DNA from: Planctomicrobium piriforme
GTDB lineage: Bacteria; Planctomycetota; Planctomycetia; Planctomycetales; Planctomycetaceae
Assembly: GCF_900113665.1 (NCBI RefSeq)
Contig: NZ_FOQD01000019.1
Coordinates: forward strand, 62,001 to 126,000
Direction: 5' to 3'
DNA length: 64,000 bases
Shown here: piece after piece, positions 58,028 through 64,000 of the stretch
Layout: each line of letters starts with the position of its first letter
Position numbering within the stretch: position 1 is the first letter of the stretch
Program-made: the position numbers and the translations under genes
The notes under the pieces: generated by a model
Databases searched by the model: none
Seen by the model: only the letters and a program-made list of their open reading frames with translations
Told to the model about the DNA's origin: nothing

Positions 58028-58050
58028 AAGCCGACGAAATTCGTCGGCTT
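58028..58050. terminator. Bidirectional terminator, hypothetical gene / cold-shock gene
   Basis: 9-bp stem AAGCCGACG/CGTCGGCTT with a 5-base loop AAATT. It starts 4 bases past the secreted-protein stop and lies 20 bases from the cold-shock stop; CTTTC follows on the minus strand. Confidence 0.7.
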
Positions 58051-58069
58051 CCCTTGTCTCAAGTTCCGA

Positions 58070-58267
58070 TTACATCGGCTTGACGTTTTCCGCACGCGGG
58101 CCCTTGGGGCCGCGACCTTCGGTGAAGGACACTTTCTGCCCTTCGTACAGCTGATCGAAACTCACCCCGTCGCAGTTCGACGAGTGGAAAAACAGGTCCG
58201 TACCGCTGCGGGTTTCGATAAAACCAAAACCCTTGTCGGTCTTCTTCTTAATCGTACCTTCTGGCAT
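58070..58267 (-). CDS. Cold-shock domain protein
   Basis: 65 residues, CspA-like RNA-binding protein. RNP1 appears as KGFGFIET and RNP2 as DLFFHSSN; these aromatic residues contact RNA or single-stranded DNA. It starts MPEGTIKKKTDKG, with GGAA just before the ATG at 58267. It is preceded by a 444-base gap, so a long regulatory 5' untranslated region is possible, as in other cold-shock genes, though no consensus was identified. Confidence 0.94.
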   Translation of the reverse strand: MPEGTIKKKTDKGFGFIETRSGTDLFFHSSNCDGVSFDQLYEGQKVSFTEGRGPKGPRAENVKPM

Positions 58268-58711
58268 CTTCCATCGCTTCCAAAAAACTTCTTGTGCAAT
58301 GTGCCGGCCAACTTGTCCCGGAAGAAGTCATCGCACTTGAGGAGGATCATAGAAAGCCAAAGCCGGCTTTCCTACACGGAAATGCACAATGTTCCCGGAA
58401 TCATTCAGAGAAGTTGAACGAATTCCAACAGCCGAAACCTACCCTCCGCGGTGCGGTGAAGGCTCATTTTCGATCGTTTGTGCAAAGCCGTCTCACCACA
58501 CAACCTGATTGACAGCCAGTTGATGCACCACGGCAGACGTTGCATTGGGAGGAGCGAGAGCGACAGGAAAATCGGTCGAAATCTCCCAATCGCAGGCTTC
58601 TCCGACCGGGACTTTTCCTGCCCAAAGTTTTTGCCGACACCGGCTGTTTGTGCCGTTGCAGGCCCCCAGAACCCGTAATTGAAACCGGAATGGAGACTCG
58701 AATTCTCCATT
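58268..58711. other. Intergenic region between cold-shock and aminotransferase genes
   Basis: 444 bases. Both neighbours are on the minus strand, so it holds the cold-shock promoter. A hairpin AATGGAGA/TCTCCATT lies near 58690-58715, next to the aminotransferase stop. No credible gene; the open frames are not protein-like. Confidence 0.5.
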
Positions 58712-59947
58712 TCAATCTGAAAACTGATGACTCTGAAGGACGGCCACAACGGAGCACCACCAGTCACGAATGACGCTGCACATGCGATCGATTTCTGCGG
58801 AACTCAGCTCTGGATAACAGGGCAGGAACACCATCCGCTTCAACAATGCGTCGGCGTCATCGGAGACTGGTTGGCGTTCGGAAAAAGAAGTACTGACCGG
58901 CTGCAGGCTCCCGCGTTGAGCGGCATCAAATCCCTGTTCATGCAGGACTGCGATCAGCGAGGCCGCCTGATCCGTGAAGATGGGGAACAGCCAATGCGAT
59001 TGCTCGCAATCAGGCAACAGGCAGAGTGACTCGCAGGTGCGGAGTGCCATTCTGATCCGTTCCGCATTCTGGCACCGCTGCAGGATGCGTGACTGCGGAT
59101 AGGTCCGAAGACAACGCCTCATCAATTCCAGCAGCGGGACGCTTGGCTGGCGTCGGAGTTGTTCCAAAATGTCGCCATGTCGAAATCCCCGCGTCATGCC
59201 GCTCAGCAGCTTTGCGAAATCCATTTTCAGGAGCGAGGCAAGCTGAGACACGATGCTCAGGGGGACTCTGTACGCCAGCAGCTTCAGGACCGATGCCTTC
59301 AAGAGTTTCGAGAGATAAGCTCGACGAGTCTGCCGAGGGAAAGTGGCCTGAATTCTCCGCATTTCTTTCGAAAGGTCTGGATCTGAAATGCGAGCCAGCC
59401 CGCCTCCCAACGCCGTCGCCGTTTTAATCATCCCGAAACTGAACAGGCTGGCGTCTGCCTCAGGAGATCCTCGCCACTCCGGACAAAACCATGCTTGCGC
59501 GCAGTCCTCCACAATCAACACGCCCTGCGGCCCGACGATTGCCTGAACTTCCGCCAGATCGACGCGATTTCCAAACAGTTGAGCGACCACGATGACCTTG
59601 GTCCGCTCATTCAACAACTCCTTCAATACGTCGATGTCGACGCGAAAATCTGGCTCGCGCACTGGAATTGAAACCGGAATCAGACCATGCCGGGCCGCGA
59701 TCAACGGCATGTCGGGAATGGTGATCGCCGAAAACAGGACTTCCGAGCCGCGCGGCAGCTTCAAGGCGGTCAACAAGAGATCGAAGGCAGAGCGGAGTGA
59801 CAGACATGCCAGTGAGTCATCCCGCTCTTCCGACCATTCGCTTTCCAGCGATTTCTGAGCAGCGTTTGAATCGCGATGGCTGAAGATCGAGAGCAGACCA
59901 TAGGCCAGATCATTCCAGCCGATATCAAGTCTCAAACGGGCCCACAT
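58712..59947 (-). CDS. DegT/DnrJ/EryC1/StrS family aminotransferase
   Basis: 411 residues, PLP-dependent. Typical landmarks: LSLRSAFDLLLTAL, then LFSAITIPDMP, the PLP-phenolate Asp in VEDCAQAW (about 145-152) and the Schiff-base Lys in FGMIKTATALGGG (about 176). These enzymes aminate keto-sugars in surface polysaccharide or antibiotic synthesis. No sugar genes are adjacent, so the substrate is open. The ATG at 59947 has GAGG upstream. It diverges from the ribE region. Confidence 0.88.
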   Translation of the reverse strand: MWARLRLDIGWNDLAYGLLSIFSHRDSNAAQKSLESEWSEERDDSLACLSLRSAFDLLLTALKLPRGSEVLFSAITIPDMPLIAARHGLIPVSIPVREPDFRVDIDVLKELLNERTKVIVVAQLFGNRVDLAEVQAIVGPQGVLIVEDCAQAWFCPEWRGSPEADASLFSFGMIKTATALGGGLARISDPDLSKEMRRIQATFPRQTRRAYLSKLLKASVLKLLAYRVPLSIVSQLASLLKMDFAKLLSGMTRGFRHGDILEQLRRQPSVPLLELMRRCLRTYPQSRILQRCQNAERIRMALRTCESLCLLPDCEQSHWLFPIFTDQAASLIAVLHEQGFDAAQRGSLQPVSTSFSERQPVSDDADALLKRMVFLPCYPELSSAEIDRMCSVIRDWWCSVVAVLQSHQFSD

Positions 59948-60107
59948 TCCTCGACCTCATTGTGAAGCTGCCGCCATTGGAATGGAGACGCGTCTTCCCG
60001 GTGCAAAGCGGCTCTAGAGAATCCCACCGGGCTTCCATGATTTAGGCGAACGGTGACGAGCTGATGATACGGACTCCTGTCGGCAGTTCGTAAGGAGGTC
60101 GTCTTCC

Positions 60108-60275
60108 GTGAAACGATTGATCCGCTTCACCTCTGGTCCAATCGGCGAATCGGGTTCACAGGCTTCCGACTGCGAACCCAATTCCCGCGTCTGGAATTAT
60201 TTGCGATGTGACGACGACTCTGAGATTTGCCCCCGCCGACCATCGATTGGACAACCGGAATTCAGGTTGTCATAA
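60108..60275 (+). CDS. Small protein, 55 residues
   Basis: GTG start at 60108 with an exact AAGGAGG nine bases upstream, the strongest SD in this part of the window. The product starts VKRLIRFTSGPIGES and contains three Cys (SDCEPNS, LRCDDDSEIC). No known family. It is too short for ordinary gene finding and lies in the 534-base gap upstream of ribE. Not certain, but the SD is unlikely by chance. It precedes a hairpin at 60311-60351 that could terminate it. Confidence 0.45.
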   Translation: MKRLIRFTSGPIGESGSQASDCEPNSRVWNYLRCDDDSEICPRRPSIGQPEFRLS

Positions 60276-60310
60276 TCGCTCAATGGAAAGTTGCGGTCAG
60301 GTCATCAACA

Positions 60311-60351
60311 GCCCGGAACGTCTCTCGCCTTGGGCGAGAAGCGTCCCGGGC
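60311..60351 (+). terminator. Strong hairpin upstream of the ribE leader
   Basis: Long stem-loop: GCCCGG/CCGGGC outside and TCTCGCC/GGGCGAGA inside, followed by TGCGTGCGTTTC and then TTTTTCCTTTTTG at 60371-60383. It may terminate an upstream short transcript such as the small gene at 60108-60275. Confidence 0.5.
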
Positions 60352-60391
60352 TGCGTGCGTTTCTAAAGCGTTTTTCCTTTTTGTATTCAGC

Positions 60392-60474
60392 GTTCCGCAG
60401 GCGATTATTGCGGTTTTCATCAGGTGAAAATCGTCTATTCGCCTGCACACGGTAGAGCAAACTGCTCTGAAGTC
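60392..60474 (+). promoter_or_regulatory. Conserved structured leader element, copy 2 (upstream of ribE)
   Basis: 83 bases matching the copy at 24535-24617 at 73 positions. The same three stems form: P1 GCAGGCGA/TCGCCTGC (8 bp), P2 CGGTTTTCA/TGAAAATCG (with one G-U), P3 AGAGCA/TGCTCT. Compared with copy 1, P1 changes from U-G to C-G, and P2 from G-C to G-U, so pairing is kept. The element ends 7 bases before the ribE ATG, leaving no room for a normal SD. This hints at control of ribE translation or transcription. It does not resemble the FMN riboswitch. Confidence 0.7.
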
Positions 60475-60481
60475 TGGTTTG

Positions 60482-61105
60482 ATGTTTACAGGACTTGTGG
60501 AAGGTCTCGGTACTGTCGTCGCCATCGTGCCCAATGGGCCGGGGGTCGATTTGACGCTGGAACCTGCCGCGTCATTGCCGGAAGCCAGCCTTGCCCGTCT
60601 GGGTGACAGCGTGGCCATCAATGGCTGCTGCTTGACGGTCATCGAAATCCGAGATCACCGCTGGGTCTTTCAAGCCGGCAGTGAAACCCTGTCGAGGACA
60701 AACCTTGGCAAACTTGTTCCCGGCGACAGCGTCAATCTCGAACGGTCCGTCCGTCCCACCGATCGCCTCGGAGGACACTTCGTACAAGGGCATGTCGACG
60801 ACCTGGGGCATGTCGATCAGATTCTCAATGACGGCGACTGGACGACGATGTGGTTCCACGTCCCGCCGCGGCTCACGCGGCAAATGGTTTCGAAGGGCTC
60901 CATCACAGTGGACGGCGTGTCACTCACACTGGTGGACGTGACCGACGACCGTTTCAGCATCGCCCTGATTCCACACACATTACAAGTCACCACGCTCGGG
61001 CAGCGCCGCGTCGGCGATTTCGTGAACATCGAAACAGACATCATCGGCAAGTATGTGGAGAAGTTGACCTTGTCCAGGGAAAAGGGGAGAGGGGACAGGG
61101 AATAG
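60482..61105 (+). CDS. ribE: Riboflavin synthase alpha subunit
   Basis: Final step of riboflavin synthesis: dismutates two molecules of 6,7-dimethyl-8-ribityllumazine. 207 residues from the ATG at 60482 (MFTGLVEGLGTV, the invariant N-terminus). Two internal lumazine-binding repeats are visible: GDSVAINGCCLTV and KGSITVDGVSLTLV, each before a GHxxxG-like segment (GGHFVQGHVDDLG). A TTG three bases upstream is not needed. The C-terminus (REKGRGDRE) is encoded by the left arm of a repeat. It carries the leader element at 60392 and no FMN riboswitch. Confidence 0.95.
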   Translation: MFTGLVEGLGTVVAIVPNGPGVDLTLEPAASLPEASLARLGDSVAINGCCLTVIEIRDHRWVFQAGSETLSRTNLGKLVPGDSVNLERSVRPTDRLGGHFVQGHVDDLGHVDQILNDGDWTTMWFHVPPRLTRQMVSKGSITVDGVSLTLVDVTDDRFSIALIPHTLQVTTLGQRRVGDFVNIETDIIGKYVEKLTLSREKGRGDRE

Positions 61106-61165
61106 TAAAATTGTGAATCAGTGTGATGCGTGCTCTTCCCCTGTCCCCTGTTCCCTTTCCCCTTA
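61076..61165. repeat. Inverted pair of purine-rich phrases
   Basis: Arms like AGGGAAAAGGGGAGAGGGGA (61076-61106) and its imperfect mirror TTCCCCTGTCCCCTGTTCCC (61134-61163). The left arm encodes the last residues of ribE; the right arm abuts the rsmA start region. Confidence 0.7.
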
Positions 61166-61174
61166 TCAATCGCT

Positions 61175-62122
61175 ATGGAACCGGCCGTCCGCCAGACTCG
61201 TTCGCATCTGATGCAGCTCTTCGAGCGGCACGGTTATCATCCGCGCTTCAAGCTTGGTCAGAATTTTCTGATTGACATCAACATCATCGAGTTCGTGGTT
61301 CGTTCAGGGGAACTGACCAGTAACGACGTCGTGCTGGAAGTCGGGGCCGGCACCGCCGGAATGACGACATTCCTGGCCGAACAGGCGGGCCATGTGGTGT
61401 CCGTCGAAATCGACCGCAACATGTTTCAACTGGCGAGCGAAGCCATCGCTCCTTACAGCAATGTCACGTTGCTGAACGTCGACGCGTTGAAGGGGAAGAA
61501 TCATCTGAATCCGGCGGTGTTGGAAGAAGTGGAGCGGCAACTTGCCGTATCCCCCGAGCGTCGACTCAAGCTGGTGGCGAACCTGCCCTACAGCGTTGCC
61601 ACGCCAGTGATTGCCAATCTCATCGCGACCGAACTGCCCTGGACGCGGATGGTGGTGACGATTCAATACGAACTCGGCCTGCGAATGCAGGCGCTGCCCG
61701 CCAGCGAAGACTACGGGGCGTTGTCGGTCTGGCTGCAGTCGCAATGTCAGGTCGAGATCTTGAAGAAGGTGGGACCGACGGTCTTCTGGCCGCGCCCCAA
61801 AGTCGATTCGGCGATCGTGCAACTGCTGCCTGACGAAACGGCCAGTGCCCACATTTTGAACCGGCCTTTTTTTCACGACTACATCCGACGCGTCTTCAAC
61901 TACCGTCGCAAACTGCTCCGCGGCGTGATCTGCGGCATGTATCGCGATCAACTTGAAAAGTCACAAATTGACAGCCTGCTGGCCGAACTCGGATTGCTGG
62001 AAACGGTCCGGGCGGAAGAGCTGGACGTGGCTCAGCATATTCAGTTGGGTAACCGGCTGTTTCAAATGCTGCAGCACGTTTCGCTAGACGATGCCGCGGC
62101 TGATGAACTGACATTGGAATAG
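61175..62122 (+). CDS. rsmA: 16S rRNA dimethyladenosine transferase
   Basis: Dimethylates the two adjacent adenosines in the 3'-terminal 16S helix, late in small-subunit assembly. 315 residues from the ATG at 61175 (MEPAVRQTRS). HPRFKLGQNFLID, VVLEVGAGTAGMTTFLAEQ, a SAM-binding VSVEIDRNM and the catalytic NLPYSVATPV motif are all present. An in-frame upstream frame to 61130 is repeat sequence and was excluded. guaB follows 15 bases later. No SD is evident. Confidence 0.95.
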   Translation: MEPAVRQTRSHLMQLFERHGYHPRFKLGQNFLIDINIIEFVVRSGELTSNDVVLEVGAGTAGMTTFLAEQAGHVVSVEIDRNMFQLASEAIAPYSNVTLLNVDALKGKNHLNPAVLEEVERQLAVSPERRLKLVANLPYSVATPVIANLIATELPWTRMVVTIQYELGLRMQALPASEDYGALSVWLQSQCQVEILKKVGPTVFWPRPKVDSAIVQLLPDETASAHILNRPFFHDYIRRVFNYRRKLLRGVICGMYRDQLEKSQIDSLLAELGLLETVRAEELDVAQHIQLGNRLFQMLQHVSLDDAAADELTLE

Positions 62123-62137
62123 AAACGGAGTGATGCT

Positions 62138-63628
62138 GTGCAAGACCGCATTCTGGAACTGGGACTGACTTTCGACGACGTGCTGCTGGTACCGGCGTAC
62201 AGCGAGTACCTGCCTGGCGAGGTGGACGTGGCCTCGAAGTTGACGCGGAACATTCCCGTCAATGTCCCCATTGTCTCCAGCCCGATGGATACCGTCACCG
62301 AGAGCGACATGGCGATCGGCATGGCGCAGGAAGGGGGCGTCGGCATCATTCACAAGAACATGTCGATCGAGCAGCAGGCGCTCGAGGTCGATCGCGTGAA
62401 GCGAAGCGAGCACGGGGTGATCGTCGATCCCCTGACGCTGCCGCCAACCGCCACCGTGCGGGAAGCGATCGAGGTCATGGATACGCGGAACATCGGCGGC
62501 GTGCCGATTGTGGGCGAAGATGGAAAGCTCAAGGGGATTCTCACCCGTCGCGATCTGCGGTTCCTCGATTCCAACGACACGCTGGTCCAGGACGTGATGA
62601 CGAAAGACAAGCTTGTCACCGCCAAGGAAGACACCGATCTGAAGGTTGCCGAGCGGATTCTCCGTGAGAACAAGGTCGAGAAGCTGCTGCTCGTGGACGA
62701 CCGTTTTCAGTTGCGGGGACTGATCACGATTAAAGACATCGACAAGAACCTCCGGTTCCCACGGGCCAACAAGGACTCGCGCGGTCGACTGCGAGTGGGG
62801 GCCGCCGTCGGCGTCCACGACTACGAACGGGCAGAACGCCTGATCGCCGCCGGCGTCGACTTTCTCACCGTCGACAGCGCTCACGGGCACTCCCGCAACG
62901 TCATCGAGACAGTGCAGAAGATCAAGAAACGGGCGTCGATCGACATCATCGCCGGAAATATTGCCACTGCCGAGGGGGCGAAAGCCCTGCTCGATGCGGG
63001 GGCGGATGCCATTAAAGTCGGGATTGGCCCCGGCTCGATCTGCACCACGCGAATTATTTCCGGAGTCGGCGTGCCGCAGCTCACGGCGGTTGCGAATGCG
63101 GCCAAAGCACTTGCCGGAACCGACGTTCCGCTGATCGCCGACGGAGGCATTCGCTACAGCGGCGACATGACAAAAGCTCTTGCCGCCGGGGCACATACGG
63201 TGATGCTGGGCGGCCTGCTGGCGGGGCTCGACGAGAGCCCTGGCGACACCATTCTGTACCAGGGCCGGCGGTTCAAACGGTACCGCGGAATGGGGTCACT
63301 GGGGGCGATGGTCAAAGGAAGTAGCGAGCGCTATCGGCAAAGCCAGATTGAAGAAGACCCGCGCGGAACGCCGAAACTTGTTCCAGAAGGTGTTGAGGGG
63401 CGCGTTCCGTACAAGGGACATCTGAACACCCTTCTCTACCAACTCGTGGGGGGGTTGCGAGCCGGGATGGGCTACCTGGGCGTACGCAATATCGAAGAAC
63501 TGCGGACGCGCGCCAAATTCCTGCGAGTGTCGGCGGCAACGGTGAGGGAGAACCATCCGCATGACATTGCCATCACGCAAGAAGCACCGAATTACACAAC
63601 CGAATACGGTCCTGTCGACGGGTACTAA
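62138..63628 (+). CDS. guaB: Inosine-5'-monophosphate dehydrogenase
   Basis: Rate-limiting step of guanine nucleotide synthesis: oxidises IMP to XMP with NAD. 496 residues from the GTG at 62138 ([20 protein letters not shown]). A central CBS pair (about 95-205) interrupts the barrel. Catalytic Cys302 lies in [10 protein letters not shown], and [12 protein letters not shown] and GMGSLGAM are the usual flap and loop. It forms a close cluster with ribE and rsmA, and its 3' end overlaps the start of the next gene. Confidence 0.97.
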   Translation: MQDRILELGLTFDDVLLVPAYSEYLPGEVDVASKLTRNIPVNVPIVSSPMDTVTESDMAIGMAQEGGVGIIHKNMSIEQQALEVDRVKRSEHGVIVDPLTLPPTATVREAIEVMDTRNIGGVPIVGEDGKLKGILTRRDLRFLDSNDTLVQDVMTKDKLVTAKEDTDLKVAERILRENKVEKLLLVDDRFQLRGLITIKDIDKNLRFPRANKDSRGRLRVGAAVGVHDYERAERLIAAGVDFLTVDSAHGHSRNVIETVQKIKKRASIDIIAGNIATAEGAKALLDAGADAIKVGIGPGSICTTRIISGVGVPQLTAVANAAKALAGTDVPLIADGGIRYSGDMTKALAAGAHTVMLGGLLAGLDESPGDTILYQGRRFKRYRGMGSLGAMVKGSSERYRQSQIEEDPRGTPKLVPEGVEGRVPYKGHLNTLLYQLVGGLRAGMGYLGVRNIEELRTRAKFLRVSAATVRENHPHDIAITQEAPNYTTEYGPVDGY

Positions 63629-64000
63629 ACCTGTCCGCGGCCGCTTCGGAAAACTCCGACTGTTCGGCGCCGCCTGCGCGGCGTCGACAATGCTCAGCGC
63701 TGCGGCCTTTGCAGAAGACCGCACTCCGTCCCCTGTTCCAGAGAAATCTGCCGAACAGGCGGCGGCTCAGCGCTGGCAGGAACTCCGCGAACAATTCTGG
63801 CCGACGACGGGCGTCACCACGGCTGCGGCTTCGAGCGAATCCGCTCGTCCAGGCCGCACCACGCTCGAACAGGTTTCGGGCGAGACCGTCTCGACGAAAA
63901 TCGATGACACTGCGGATACGCCGCCGTTGCCGGGGGCAACCGACAGTCAGAAGACGTCGTCTGAGCGGAAAGCTGCCGAGGCCGGAAGCCGGACATTTTC
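63561..64000 (+). CDS. Secreted protein, partial, unknown function
   Basis: Starts at an ATG at 63561 ([12 protein letters not shown]), inside the last codons of guaB in another frame (68-base overlap), with GGGAG about ten bases upstream. It has no stop in the window. A basic start and a hydrophobic stretch ([20 protein letters not shown]) ending at AED suggest a signal peptide; the rest ([16 protein letters not shown] and Ser/Thr-rich text) is hydrophilic. The overlap suggests coupling to guaB. The product is truncated by the window edge, so its family is unknown. Confidence 0.62.
   Translation, partial: MTLPSRKKHRITQPNTVLSTGTKPVRGRFGKLRLFGAACAASTMLSAAAFAEDRTPSPVPEKSAEQAAAQRWQELREQFWPTTGVTTAAASSESARPGRTTLEQVSGETVSTKIDDTADTPPLPGATDSQKTSSERKAAEAGSRTF

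Noticed and set aside
58405..58767. Minus-strand ORF overlapping the aminotransferase end
   Set aside because: Overlaps a well-supported gene, lacks an SD and has a composition unlike a protein.
60476..60481. FMN riboswitch upstream of ribE
   Set aside because: The conserved FMN-riboswitch core was not found in 59948-60481; the region holds a different structure.

Overview
This window looks like a chromosomal segment of a planctomycete (Planctomycetota, probably Planctomycetaceae-like). That is an inference from gene content: a secreted ThuA-domain protein, a sialate O-acetylesterase, a DUF6807/PmoA-family protein, a TMTC-like membrane protein with TPRs, a Ser/Thr kinase with one C-terminal membrane helix, a PDZ protein carrying a CxxCH motif, an MfnE-like amino acid kinase, very short operons and frequent GTG starts. 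No rRNA, tRNA, CRISPR array, transposase or phage gene was recognised. Most genes are ordinary housekeeping or accessory genes and alternate strand often.

Layout: 1-2139 holds a gliding-type ABC exporter (minus). 2728-4921 is dnaA followed tightly by ispD. 5844-7040 holds an HU-family protein and APS kinase (cysC). 7379-12914 holds an MFS carrier, a DapA-family lyase, argH and a CLC antiporter with fluoride-type motifs. 13030-21551 holds small membrane proteins, a ThuA protein, a proline-rich lipoprotein, a DHA2 exporter, ndk and carA. 21914-25798 holds a Ser/Thr kinase, an anchored thioredoxin, a STAS protein and aroF. 26153-34710 holds an esterase, DinB, an amino acid kinase, a TMTC-like protein, a membrane GTPase and a Gfo/Idh/MocA oxidoreductase. 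34908-37487 is a run of small, visibly AT-richer genes (zinc ribbons, an HELGH protein, a SUKH protein). 37652-46333 holds a PDZ/thioredoxin/CxxCH protein, a nitroreductase, a TrhO-RluA fusion, an M24 peptidase, a secreted protein and sat. 47162-58267 holds membrane proteins, a TolB-like propeller, a DUF6807 protein, aroC, an aldo/keto reductase, two AT-richer hypotheticals and a cold-shock protein. 58712-64000 holds a DegT aminotransferase and the plus-strand run ribE-rsmA-guaB-secreted protein.

Functional links: sat and cysC are the first two steps of sulfate activation, in separate loci. aroF and aroC are the first and last steps of the shikimate pathway. carA, argH, guaB and ndk belong to arginine and nucleotide metabolism. 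dnaA and ispD probably share a transcript.

The most unusual feature is not a protein. An 83-base element is repeated at 24535-24617 and 60392-60474 on the same strand, upstream of aroF and ribE respectively. The copies match at 73 of 83 positions and share the same three stems, so this is a candidate undescribed cis-regulatory RNA. The window is also full of non-autonomous dispersed repeats: three copies of a 97-98 bp inverted repeat containing GCTAACGC, four copies of an AT-rich 130-140 bp inverted repeat, and several families of short phrase-like repeats. Some of these run into coding ends. A second candidate structured transcript lies at 46659-46975 (minus).
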